NCBI RefSeq assembly: GCF_947496075.1
Contig: NZ_CANMBJ010000001.1
Location: 310,001 to 374,000 of the forward strand
Origin: an uncultured Tateyamaria sp.
Lineage (GTDB): Bacteria; Pseudomonadota; Alphaproteobacteria; Rhodobacterales; Rhodobacteraceae
Reading direction: 5' to 3'
DNA length: 64,000 bases
Part shown: one piece after another, positions 54,274 through 61,991 of the stretch
How positions within the stretch are numbered: the stretch's first letter is position 1
How the letters are laid out: every line of letters begins with the position of its first letter
Made by a program: the position numbers and the translations under genes
Notes under the pieces: model-generated
Databases searched by the model: none
What the model was told of the DNA's origin: nothing
Seen by the model: only the letters and a program-made list of their open reading frames with translations

Positions 54274-55450
54274 CCGCACCGTCCTCGGCCACAGCTGGCA
54301 GCCCCAAAAGGCGGCGCTTCTCAGCCACGCTCAGGAAATCCGCTTTGGCCACCCGCGCCCACTGCGCATCCCGCTCGCTCGACAAGGCAGGCACCTGATC
54401 CAGATCGGGGGCCAGCACCACATCCTCACCGGTATGCGCGCCCAACCATTCGGCCAAGGCGGCAGCCACACGGGTCGCCAGCGGCAATACGGTCAGACGA
54501 TAGAAAGCCCGGTTGGCCTCTTGATAGTTGGCATAGGTGGCATCACCCTGAATACCCAACAGCATCGGAGGCACACCAAAGGCCAAGGCAATCTCCCGCG
54601 CCGCCGCCTCCTTGGTCTTCTGGAACTCCATGTCCGATGGCGAAAAGCCCATCGGCTTCCAATCCAAACCACCTTCCAGCAACATCGGACGCCCCGCATT
54701 GCGCGCACCCGAATGATTGGCCTCAATCTCACTCACCAAACGATCATACTGATCCCCCGACAATTGCGACTGTCCGTCCTGCCCGCGATACACGATGGCC
54801 CCCGAAGGACGTGCGGCGTTATCGAGCAACGACTTCGACCATCGCGACGCCGCCGTATGGACATCCAACGCCATCGCCGCCGCCTGCATGGGCGAGAACC
54901 CGTAATGATCATCCTGCGGGTGAAAGCTCTTGATGTGACAGATCGGGCTCACCGGCCCTGACGCATCAAAGCGATGTGTCTTGCCCCCCACGGAATAGTC
55001 ATAGGCCACAGGCCACCCATCGGCGCCAGGCACGACAGACATCCGATCCGACCGCAGAACATGCAACTCCAGCGGCGCGCCGCTTTCACCGGCAACAGCC
55101 TCCACATAAGCGTTCCCCGACAACAGCAGCTGCGCATAAAGCGCTTCCAACAGCTCGGCCCGCCCCTGCCCCGGATTGGGCCGCTTGATCAGGCTCAGCA
55201 ACGGATGCGTCTCAAACCGCTGCTCCACATCCTGCAACACCAAGGGCAAAGCCGCTGCGGCCTCAGCAATCAGCTTGACCGACCGAAACCCGACCGGGTT
55301 CCCGGAAAAGCCCGCTCGGGTCAACGACACGGCATCGCGCGGTGACCAGGCCACACGGCCACCTGTCTGCCAGGCCACAACCTTCCCCGTCGCACTTGCC
55401 TTCTGCTCTGGTACATCCGCCACAGCCCGGTTCCGAAAGAAATCAAACAC
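54266..55450 (-). CDS. g3: GTA g3: portal protein (HK97 family)
   Basis: A 394-residue phage portal. Motifs GFSGNPVGFRSVKLIAEAAAALPLVL, LLSGNAYVEAV, CHIKSFHP and FGVPPMLLGI are typical of HK97 portals. The start is GTG 55450, with AGGAG 7-8 bases upstream. It forms the DNA-entry ring of the head. Confidence 0.95.
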   Translation of the reverse strand: MFDFFRNRAVADVPEQKASATGKVVAWQTGGRVAWSPRDAVSLTRAGFSGNPVGFRSVKLIAEAAAALPLVLQDVEQRFETHPLLSLIKRPNPGQGRAELLEALYAQLLLSGNAYVEAVAGESGAPLELHVLRSDRMSVVPGADGWPVAYDYSVGGKTHRFDASGPVSPICHIKSFHPQDDHYGFSPMQAAAMALDVHTAASRWSKSLLDNAARPSGAIVYRGQDGQSQLSGDQYDRLVSEIEANHSGARNAGRPMLLEGGLDWKPMGFSPSDMEFQKTKEAAAREIALAFGVPPMLLGIQGDATYANYQEANRAFYRLTVLPLATRVAAALAEWLGAHTGEDVVLAPDLDQVPALSSERDAQWARVAKADFLSVAEKRRLLGLPAVAEDGADG

Positions 55451-55474
55451 GAAGGGTCTCCTTTTGATCCCAAA

Positions 55475-55583
55475 GGGCCGCCCGGCCCGTCGCTCAAAGA
55501 AAAAGGCGGCCCGAATGGAACCGCCTCACCGCAAGGGGCATCCCCTGCTTCATCTTGCCAAATAAACTTCCCCCGGAGGGGAA
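55475..55583 (-). repeat. Three hairpins between GTA g2 and g3
   Basis: In the 152-base gap between terminase and portal lie GGGCCGCC (55475-55482) with GGCGGCCC (55505-55512); AGGGG-CAT-CCCCT (about 55534-55546); and TTCCCC-CGGA-GGGGAA (55568-55583). On the minus strand the last is followed by GTTTATTT and so resembles a terminator just after g2. They may damp read-through or protect the mRNA. Confidence 0.55.
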
Positions 55584-55602
55584 AGCGCCACACGCGGCGC
55601 GC

Positions 55603-56973
55603 TTACAAACTCCGCACGCCCGGCCGCCGATAGGCATTGCCGGGCTCGATCATCAACTCGTGCAACGCCCACACCAACGCATCGACGCGGTCCGGCGATC
55701 CCTCGCCCTCATATCCAACCCGCGTCATCCGGGTCATCTGATCCTCAAGATCACCCAACCCAAGGGCATGTGTCACCCGATCCTGCTCATAGAGCGCTGC
55801 CACAGGCTCCGCCCGTGCCACCTTGCCCTTCGAGGCATGTACGGTCTTGAGTGACACCAAAGGATCCACCTGCCGGATCACCTCGCTTACCAGTTGTCCG
55901 CCCTGATTGACCTCAGCCACCAGACGGTCAGCATTGTACTTGTCCATCGCGTCTATCGCCACCTTCGCCCATTGGGTGGGCCCAACGCCCTGCACGGTGC
56001 AATCAGCAATCACATGGGCCCGCCAGTCCTGCGGCGGCCCATCCATCGACACGCCTGCAACAACGATGCCGCACGCATCAGAAGAGCGTCCCGCGCTCAC
56101 CGCCGGGTCCAACGCGACAACCACACGGTCCAGCTTCGGCTTACGCTTCCGACGCACCGCATCCAGCATCGCCGTGGTCCAAAACGCGCCTTCGGCATCA
56201 CGCAGCAAGATGCCTTCCAATTCCTGTCGCCCCAACCGGGTCCCGGCATAGCGACGACGCACCTCTTCCAGAAACGAACCCGCCAGGTTGGCCGCATTGG
56301 CCTCGGTCGGCGCGTGCGTAACAACAGTCGATGACTGCGCCAGCAAATCCTTCAACACTTCGACGTTGCGGGGCGTCGTCGTCACGCAGACACGCGGATC
56401 ATCGCCCAGCCGCAACGCAAACTGCAGCATGTCCCAGGTTTCCTGTCCCCTCTTCCACTTGGCCAGCTCATCAACCCAGGCACAATCAAATTGCGGCCCC
56501 CTCAGCCCCTCGGGGTCATGGGCCGTGTGAATGGTCGCGACAGCTCCGTTCGGCCACTCCAGCATCTTCCGCGTCGCATGGAACTTCGGGCGGCGATCAG
56601 ACGGCGTGCACACCAGCAACCCGCTCTCGCCAAAAATCATCACCTCGCGGACCTGCTCGATGGTTTCACCAACCAAGGCAACCCGCTTGGCCTTGCCCTT
56701 GTCCAGCGGCATCGGTCCTTCGACCATGGACCGGACCCACTCAGCCCCTGCGCGCGTCTTGCCAGCCCCGCGCCCGCCCATGATCACCCAGGACCGCCAA
56801 TCGCCTTCAGGCGGCAACTGATGCTCCATCGCCCAGAATTCGAACAGAAAAGGGAGGGCGCCCAAGGCGCCCTCTCCCAACTCACTCAGAAACTGTTCCT
56901 GCGCCTCCACAGGCGCGGAGGCGACCAAGCGCGCACCGTACCTCAGCTCGGGCAAAGTCAAGGTCGAAGGCAT
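55603..56973 (-). CDS. g2: GTA g2: terminase large subunit
   Basis: A 456-residue (from ATG 56973) DNA-packaging motor. Walker A MGGRGAGKTRAG, Walker B FDCAWVDEL, and the nuclease segment VVVALDPAVSAGRSSD are present. It overlaps the 3' end of g1. An upstream TTG at 57018 with GGAG before it would add 15 residues; I cannot decide between them. GTA terminases pack heads without sequence specificity, which makes transfer generalised. Confidence 0.94.
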   Translation of the reverse strand: MPSTLTLPELRYGARLVASAPVEAQEQFLSELGEGALGALPFLFEFWAMEHQLPPEGDWRSWVIMGGRGAGKTRAGAEWVRSMVEGPMPLDKGKAKRVALVGETIEQVREVMIFGESGLLVCTPSDRRPKFHATRKMLEWPNGAVATIHTAHDPEGLRGPQFDCAWVDELAKWKRGQETWDMLQFALRLGDDPRVCVTTTPRNVEVLKDLLAQSSTVVTHAPTEANAANLAGSFLEEVRRRYAGTRLGRQELEGILLRDAEGAFWTTAMLDAVRRKRKPKLDRVVVALDPAVSAGRSSDACGIVVAGVSMDGPPQDWRAHVIADCTVQGVGPTQWAKVAIDAMDKYNADRLVAEVNQGGQLVSEVIRQVDPLVSLKTVHASKGKVARAEPVAALYEQDRVTHALGLGDLEDQMTRMTRVGYEGEGSPDRVDALVWALHELMIEPGNAYRRPGVRSL

Positions 56974-57226
56974 ATCCGTTCTGGGCGATGCCGGTTCGGG
57001 CTTGTCGAAATTCGTCAAGCTTCTTCTCCATACCTTCCAGGTTCACGATCAGCTTGTTCAACGTGACAAGCTGGCTGTTCACCTCAGTTTCCTTCACATC
57101 CTCCCCGGCTTCTGCCTTTCTTGTGAAGGCTTTGAAGTGCTTTCGCATAGTCGTCAGGGTGTCATGCATCGACGAGACAAGCTCCTCGCTGCGGTCGCCC
57201 TCAGCCTCCGGGGTAATCAATGCCAT
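56882..57226 (-). CDS. g1: GTA g1: small terminase-like protein
   Basis: A 114-residue protein, mostly helical with a coiled coil (SSMHDTLTTMRKHFKAFTRK...LVTLNKLIVNLEGMEKKLDEF). RcGTA gp1 acts as a small terminase partner of the large subunit but has lost specific DNA binding. ATG 57226 has GAGG nine bases upstream. The first gene of the cluster. Confidence 0.9.
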   Translation of the reverse strand: MALITPEAEGDRSEELVSSMHDTLTTMRKHFKAFTRKAEAGEDVKETEVNSQLVTLNKLIVNLEGMEKKLDEFRQARTGIAQNGYAFDLDFARAEVRCALGRLRACGGAGTVSE

Positions 57227-57427
57227 GTGATATGACCTCTCATGCGTTGGGATAATCTCCGCACGAGCGAAATAGAAAAGCGACCTCCGGGTCACCCCGG
57301 GGCCGCTTACCCACTTCTTCTAGCTTGTCACAAGTTATACGTGTGACCGTTCGCAAAGTCAAGCGAAATCCACTTGAGGAAAACCCTCTAACCGTACGGT
57401 ATGATTAACAAAATCTTACCTCAGTGG

Positions 57428-57442
57428 TTAAGATGTGGTTAA
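57428..57442 (-). promoter_or_regulatory. CtrA binding site upstream of GTA g1
   Basis: TTAA-GATGTGG-TTAA is a full match to the CtrA consensus TTAA-N7-TTAA and lies about 200 bases before the g1 start. CtrA is required for GTA production in R. capsulatus and in Dinoroseobacter, where its effect on structural genes is thought to pass through other regulators. A full site here suggests direct control. Confidence 0.7.
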
Positions 57443-57480
57443 TGCAAGGCGTAAGCCTTTGATCCCCCACAACAACCGTT

Positions 57481-57502
57481 GTTTGTCCCCGCGGGGACAA
57501 AC
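57481..57502. repeat. 22-bp perfect palindrome containing GTCCCCGCGGGGAC
   Basis: The 14-bp core GTCCCCGCGGGGAC (57485-57498) is extended by GTTT/AAAC on each side to 22 perfect base pairs. The same core stands at 34591-34604, also at the end of a transcription unit. It is either a strong hairpin terminator for mltG or a repeated genomic element. Confidence 0.65.
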
Positions 57503-57568
57503 GGGCGGAGAACACCTCGGCCTTACGATTGAACCTTTGCGCCTCGTAAGGCGGACGTGCCGTCCGCC

Positions 57569-58735
57569 CTACCCGTCGTCCGACTGGTTGGCCCGCTCCG
57601 CCTCGATCTCGCGCCACCGCGCGACGTTGCGGTTGTGTTCATCCAATGTCTCGGCAAAGGCGTGCCCGCCGGTCCCGTCAGCCACAAAGAACACGAAGTT
57701 CGTGGCATCCGGCTGCGCCGCAGCCATCAGGCTTTCCCGCCCCGGATTGGCAATCGGAGTCGGCGGCAGACCCTGAATGACATACGTATTCCAAGGGGTC
57801 GCAGCGCGCAGCTCCGACCGGCGCAAGCCCCGGCCCAAAACGCCTTGCCCCTTGGTGATGCCATAGATCACCGTCGGGTCCGTCTGCAGGCGCATGCCAC
57901 GGTTCAACCGGTTCACAAACACCGACGCCACTTGGCGCCGCTCCTCAGCCACCCCCGTCTCCTTCTCGATGATCGAAGCGAGGGTCAGCAACTCCTCCGG
58001 GCTCTCCAGCGGCAGTGCCTCGTCCCGGGCCTCCCAGGCCGCGGACACCCACAACTCCTGCTGTTCGGCCATCTGCGTCAGGATGTCTGCGCGATTGTCA
58101 CCGCTGCGCACCTCATAGCTGTCGGGGGCCAATGCGCCCTCCGGTGGGATTTCAGCGACCTCCCCATCCAGCACATCCATGTTGCGCAACGCGTCCACGA
58201 CCTGCCAGCTCGTCACACCCTCGGCCAGCGCCACACGATATCGCGTGTCCTGCGCGGCGCGCACTTCGGTATAAATCTCAGGCACTTCTTCCTCACCCGG
58301 CTGGAACTCGGCGCGCTCCACGAAACGGTTTGTGCCCGGGTCCAACTCACGGACTTGCGCACTCAAACGGTTCACTCCGATCCGATAGACCACTTCGGTG
58401 CCACAAGTACTGGCCCCACCACGGGTCACAACATCCACGATCTCTTCCATGGACGCACCGGGTTCCACCAGGAAACTCCCGGCCTTCAACGCGCTTGTCT
58501 TGCCCGCGTACTCAGCCCCGGTGCGGAAAATCCAGCCATGGTTGACGGCCCCCTGTTCCTCAAGGTCAGCGCTCACACGGCGAAAATTCGATCCCCGATC
58601 CACCTGAACACAGATCGCCTCAGTCAGCGGACCCGCACCCTCATATTGACCGCGTCCCCACAGGATCAGACCGCCCACCACGAACAGGGCCACGATCAGG
58701 AATGTCAGTGCGTTCGAGGCGATGGATCGCCACAT
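57569..58735 (-). CDS. mltG: Endolytic transglycosylase MltG
   Basis: A 388-residue YceG/MltG. One N-terminal transmembrane helix (about 8-27), a LysM-like part, and the catalytic domain with the Glu in LASIIEKETGVAEERRQVASVF, plus QTDPTVIYGI and TPWNTYVIQGLPPTPIANPG. It cuts nascent glycan strands. It shares one base with fabF, and its stop is followed by a hairpin before the GTA region. Confidence 0.96.
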   Translation of the reverse strand: MWRSIASNALTFLIVALFVVGGLILWGRGQYEGAGPLTEAICVQVDRGSNFRRVSADLEEQGAVNHGWIFRTGAEYAGKTSALKAGSFLVEPGASMEEIVDVVTRGGASTCGTEVVYRIGVNRLSAQVRELDPGTNRFVERAEFQPGEEEVPEIYTEVRAAQDTRYRVALAEGVTSWQVVDALRNMDVLDGEVAEIPPEGALAPDSYEVRSGDNRADILTQMAEQQELWVSAAWEARDEALPLESPEELLTLASIIEKETGVAEERRQVASVFVNRLNRGMRLQTDPTVIYGITKGQGVLGRGLRRSELRAATPWNTYVIQGLPPTPIANPGRESLMAAAQPDATNFVFFVADGTGGHAFAETLDEHNRNVARWREIEAERANQSDDG

Positions 58736-59994
58736 CAGCTGACCTTTCCAAAGATCACGCTGGCATTTGTACCGCCAAAGCCAAAGCTGTTGGACAGGGC
58801 CACGTCGACCTTGCGTTCGCGTTTGGCATTGGGTGCCAGATCAACCGGCGTCGCAACGGCAGGGTTGTCCAGGTTGATGGTCGGTGGGCAGACCTGATCA
58901 CGGATCGCAAGGATCGAGAAGATGGCCTCGATCGCACCCGCAGCACCCAGCAAGTGGCCGGTCGCCGACTTCGTCGAAGACATGGTCACGTTGGCCGCAT
59001 GATTGCCCAGCAAACGCTCGACCGCGCCCAGCTCAATGGTGTCCGCCATGGTCGAGGTGCCGTGCGCGTTAATGTAGTCGATATCCGACGGCTCCAGCCC
59101 CGCATTGCGCAGGGCTGCTTTCATTGAACGCTCACCACCTTCGCCATCCTCGGACGGCGCGGTGATGTGGTAGGCGTCGCCGGACAGGCCATAGCCCCGG
59201 ACTTCGGCGTAAATCTTGGCACCACGGGCCACGGCGTGCTCATATTCCTCAAGCACAACAATGCCCGCGCCTTCACCCATGACGAACCCATCACGGTCTT
59301 CGTCATAGGGACGGCTTGCCGATTGCGGATCATCAGCACGTTTGGTCGACAGCGCCTTGCAGGCGTTGAACCCCGCGATGCCGATCTTGCAGATGGCCGC
59401 CTCGGCCCCACCCGCGATCATCACATCAGCGTCGCCATGCTGGATCAGACGGCTCGCATCACCAATGGCGTGGGCACCTGTCGAACAGGCAGTCACAACA
59501 GAATGGTTCGGCCCCTTGAACCCGTACTTGATGCTCACCTGACCTGAGATCAGGTTGATCAGCGCACCCGGCACAAAGAAGGGAGACACGCGGCGCGGCC
59601 CCTTCTCTTCCATCATCACGGCAGTGTTCGCGATGGAGTTTAGACCACCAATCCCCGAGCCGATCAGAACGCCGGTGCGCTCCAGGCTCTCGGTGTCCTC
59701 GGGCATCCAACCGGCATCCTCGACCGCCTGCTGTGCCGCAGCCAGACCAAACATGATAAAGGTATCGACCTTGCGCTGTTCCTTGGGCGCCATGTAGGCA
59801 TCGCCATTGAACGTGCCATCCGACCCGTCCCCGCGGGGCACTTCGCACGCGTATGTTGTGGTCAGCCCCTCGGGATCGAACTGCGTGATCGGACCCGCGC
59901 CCGATTGCCCGTCCAGAATACGGCTCCAGCTTGCCTCGACCCCGTCCGCCAATGGCGTCACCAGTCCAAGACCTGTCACGACAACTCTGCGCAT
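58735..59994 (-). CDS. fabF: 3-oxoacyl-ACP synthase II
   Basis: A 419-residue KAS II, which elongates fatty acids by condensing malonyl-ACP with acyl-ACP. Catalytic Cys in VTACSTGAHAIG, His in NAHGTSTMADTIE, Lys/His in KSATGHLLGAAG. The N-terminus RRVVVTGLGLVTPL is standard. It lies 150 bases after the GNAT gene. Confidence 0.97.
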   Translation of the reverse strand: MRRVVVTGLGLVTPLADGVEASWSRILDGQSGAGPITQFDPEGLTTTYACEVPRGDGSDGTFNGDAYMAPKEQRKVDTFIMFGLAAAQQAVEDAGWMPEDTESLERTGVLIGSGIGGLNSIANTAVMMEEKGPRRVSPFFVPGALINLISGQVSIKYGFKGPNHSVVTACSTGAHAIGDASRLIQHGDADVMIAGGAEAAICKIGIAGFNACKALSTKRADDPQSASRPYDEDRDGFVMGEGAGIVVLEEYEHAVARGAKIYAEVRGYGLSGDAYHITAPSEDGEGGERSMKAALRNAGLEPSDIDYINAHGTSTMADTIELGAVERLLGNHAANVTMSSTKSATGHLLGAAGAIEAIFSILAIRDQVCPPTINLDNPAVATPVDLAPNAKRERKVDVALSNSFGFGGTNASVIFGKVS

Positions 59995-60144
59995 CTGCTC
60001 ATGCCCCTCTCGTTTCTGGCTCGCCTCTTACCGCGCCCGCATGCCCCTGTTCAAGTCCCGACGGGGTACGGCTCGTTCGCCTCGGCAAGCCAGAAGCGGT
60101 ATATAAACAATGTCGTGCGCCGCAGGCGCGCCTTTGGATCACAC

Positions 60145-60675
60145 CTACGGCGGAGACTTGCGCAGTTTCAGTTGAATGGGGCCGTCATCATCTTCGGCCA
60201 AACGCATGTCGACATAACCAAGTTGTTCGGCGATGCGCGCCGAAGCGGCATGATCAGGGTCCATCATGCAGACCAAGGGGCCCGTCACCACGCGGTCAAA
60301 CCAGTCATGGGCCGCCTGGGCCGCTTCAATGCCCAAGCCAACGCCCTGCGCCTCAGGGGCCAGAACCCAGCCCGCCTCCGGCACAGAATCGAAATCCTCA
60401 CCCAAACCGCGCGCGCCAAAAAAGAACCCGACCTGCCCCACCAGCCGTTTGGATGCATGTTCTTCGATGCCCCACTGGCCAAAGCCGGTCATCTGCCAGT
60501 GCCCTGCATTGATCAGGAATGATTTCCAGCTTTCGCTGCGATTGCGTGGTGCACCGCCAATGTAAACTGCAACCTCGGGCATGGCCCAAATCTCGGCAAA
60601 TCGATCAAACTCGGCTGGTCGTATTGCGCGCAAGGTCACGCGCGCCGTGTTGATGGTCGGCACATGTCTGCCCAT
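60145..60675 (-). CDS. GNAT-family N-acetyltransferase (RimJ-like)
   Basis: A 176-residue acetyltransferase of the RimJ/RimL-like group: TARVTLRAIRPAEFDRFAEIW at the start and the acyl-CoA loop EAQGVGLGIEAAQAAHDWF. ATG 60675 (MGRHVPTINT) is chosen; the frame to 60750 lacks family sequence. It is inserted between acpP and fabF, usually adjacent. Substrate unknown. Confidence 0.85.
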   Translation of the reverse strand: MGRHVPTINTARVTLRAIRPAEFDRFAEIWAMPEVAVYIGGAPRNRSESWKSFLINAGHWQMTGFGQWGIEEHASKRLVGQVGFFFGARGLGEDFDSVPEAGWVLAPEAQGVGLGIEAAQAAHDWFDRVVTGPLVCMMDPDHAASARIAEQLGYVDMRLAEDDDGPIQLKLRKSPP

Positions 60676-60760
60676 GGATGTTGTCCTGCCCGAACGTTTT
60701 GTCGTTTTGCATAACTTTGTCCGTGCACAACCGCCAAAGCAAGAGCGCATGATACATGCA

Positions 60761-60801
60761 CAAAAAAACGGCGCCCTTTCGCACGAAAGAACGCCGTTTT
60801 G
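60761..60801 (-). terminator. Rho-independent terminator after acpP
   Basis: AAAACGGCG (60765-60773) pairs with CGCCGTTTT (60792-60800), with an inner TTTCG/CGAAA stem, and is followed on the minus strand by seven T. It lies 22 bases after the acpP stop, which uncouples acpP from the GNAT gene. Confidence 0.9.
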
Positions 60802-60822
60802 TCGGGCAGTTGCCCGGAATGC

Positions 60823-61056
60823 TTAGGAGGCTTTCGAGATGAAGCCCACTGCGTCGCCGAAGGTCTGGATGGTTTCGGCCGCGTCATCGGGGATCTCGAT
60901 GCCGAACTCTTCTTCGAAGGCCATCACCAGTTCCACGGTGTCCAAGCTGTCTGCGCCCAGATCATCAATGAAGGACGCGTTTTCGCTGACCTTTTCTTCG
61001 TCCACACCCAGGTGCTCTACAACGATCTTTTTAACGCGATCGGCGATGTCGCTCAT
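60823..61056 (-). CDS. acpP: Acyl carrier protein
   Basis: A 77-residue acidic carrier protein with the phosphopantetheine Ser in [15 protein letters not shown]. It starts 183 bases after the fabG stop and has its own terminator, which fits high separate expression. Confidence 0.98.
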   Translation of the reverse strand: MSDIADRVKKIVVEHLGVDEEKVSENASFIDDLGADSLDTVELVMAFEEEFGIEIPDDAAETIQTFGDAVGFISKAS

Positions 61057-61239
61057 ATGACTGTCCTCATTTTACCGGGGCAAATATTCGCGCCCCCAAG
61101 TGGTGTCCCCGTGCAAGCAGGGCTCTGGTCTTGCCCCCCTGGGGCGGTGAAGCAACAGACCATTTGCATGGTCTGCCGCCGGAATCTGCGCCGCCTATAG
61201 CACATCCCGTAAAGATGGCAATACGCGGCGTGTTAGCGC

Positions 61240-61977
61240 CTACAACATGGCCATGCCGCCATTGACGTGCAAGGTCGTGCCCGTGACGTAGGCCGCCTCG
61301 GGGCTGGCAAGGTACAGCGTTGCGGCGGCAATTTCATGCGCTTCGCCCATACGACCGGCAGGAATTTGCCCCATGATTCCAGTCTTTTGGTCGTCAGTCA
61401 GCTTATCCGTCATTGCCGTGGCAATGAACCCGGGCGCAATGGCGTTCACAGTAATGCCTCGGCTTGCCACCTCGTAGGCCAGGCTTTTGGACATGCCGAC
61501 CATCCCGGCCTTGGAGGCCGCGTAGTTCGCCTGCCCCGGGTTGCCTGTGGCGCCCACAACCGAGCTGATATTCACGATCCTGCCCCAGCGCGACTTCATC
61601 ATGCCGCGCATGACGCCTTTGCACAGTTTGAAGGTCGACGTCAGGTTCACGTTGATCACCGACTGCCATTCCTCGTCCGACATGCGCATAAAAAGGTTGT
61701 CCCGCGTGATGCCAGCGTTGTTCACAAGGATATCGACGGCCCCCATCGCCTCGATCGCCTGTTTCGGCAGGGCCTCCACGGCCTCCGGATCGCTCAGGTT
61801 GCACGGCAGCACATGCGCGCGTTCGCCAAGCTCTCCCGCCAGCGCCTCAAGCGGGTCAGTCCGCGTGCCGCTTAGGCCCACGGTCGCACCAGCAGCGTGC
61901 AAGGTGCGCGCGATCTCGGCCCCGATGCCGCCCGATGCGCCTGTAATCAGCGCGGATTTACCTGTCAGATCAAACAT
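61240..61977 (-). CDS. fabG: 3-oxoacyl-ACP reductase
   Basis: A 245-residue SDR that reduces 3-oxoacyl-ACP with NADPH. TGASGGIG (11-18), NNAG, NISSVVGATGNPGQANYAASKAG with the catalytic Ser/Tyr/Lys, and the C-terminal TLHVNGGMAML are diagnostic. ATG 61977 is the family start. It follows the GyrI-like gene by 14 bases. Confidence 0.97.
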   Translation of the reverse strand: MFDLTGKSALITGASGGIGAEIARTLHAAGATVGLSGTRTDPLEALAGELGERAHVLPCNLSDPEAVEALPKQAIEAMGAVDILVNNAGITRDNLFMRMSDEEWQSVINVNLTSTFKLCKGVMRGMMKSRWGRIVNISSVVGATGNPGQANYAASKAGMVGMSKSLAYEVASRGITVNAIAPGFIATAMTDKLTDDQKTGIMGQIPAGRMGEAHEIAAATLYLASPEAAYVTGTTLHVNGGMAML

Positions 61978-61991
61978 ATGAACCTCTTTCG

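Larger units (their letters stand above)
43173..57226 (-). other. Complete RcGTA-type gene transfer agent cluster
   Basis: Seventeen consecutive minus-strand genes match the order of the Rhodobacter capsulatus GTA: g1, g2, g3, 3.5, g4, g5, g6, g7, g8, g9, g10, 10.1, g11, g12, g13, g14, g15. All reading frames are open and mostly overlap by 1-8 bases. There is no integrase, repressor, lysis cassette or att-like repeat, so it is a domesticated particle-maker and not a prophage. GTAs package random host DNA of a few kb. Genes known elsewhere for lysis, spikes and activation (endolysin, GhsA/B, GafA) are not in this window. Confidence 0.95.
57227..57568 (-). promoter_or_regulatory. GTA control region between mltG and g1
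   Basis: No gene is seen in these 342 bases. Going toward g1 they contain GGCGGACG-TGC-CGTCCGCC (57550-57568) directly after the mltG stop, an inverted CCTTACGA/TCGTAAGG pair (57521-57551), a 22-bp perfect palindrome (57481-57502), AACAAC-C-GTTGTT (57471-57483), the CtrA site (57428-57442), the palindrome ACCGTACGGT (57391-57400), and GTCACA-N9-TGTGAC (57327-57347). The segment is AT-richer than its surroundings near 57380-57445, where a promoter is most likely. Confidence 0.7.

Noticed and set aside
55321-55593. Minus-strand ORF of 90 codons overlapping the start of the portal gene
   Set aside because: Lies across the hairpin spacer and the first portal codons in another frame; no conservation pattern or ribosome-binding site.
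43173-57226. Active prophage
   Set aside because: No integrase, repressor, replication, lysis genes or flanking repeats; gene order is exactly that of a gene transfer agent.
61232-61243. GTTAGCGCCTAC as another gap/pdh-type operator
   Set aside because: It overlaps the end of fabG and has only one good half-site; probably chance.
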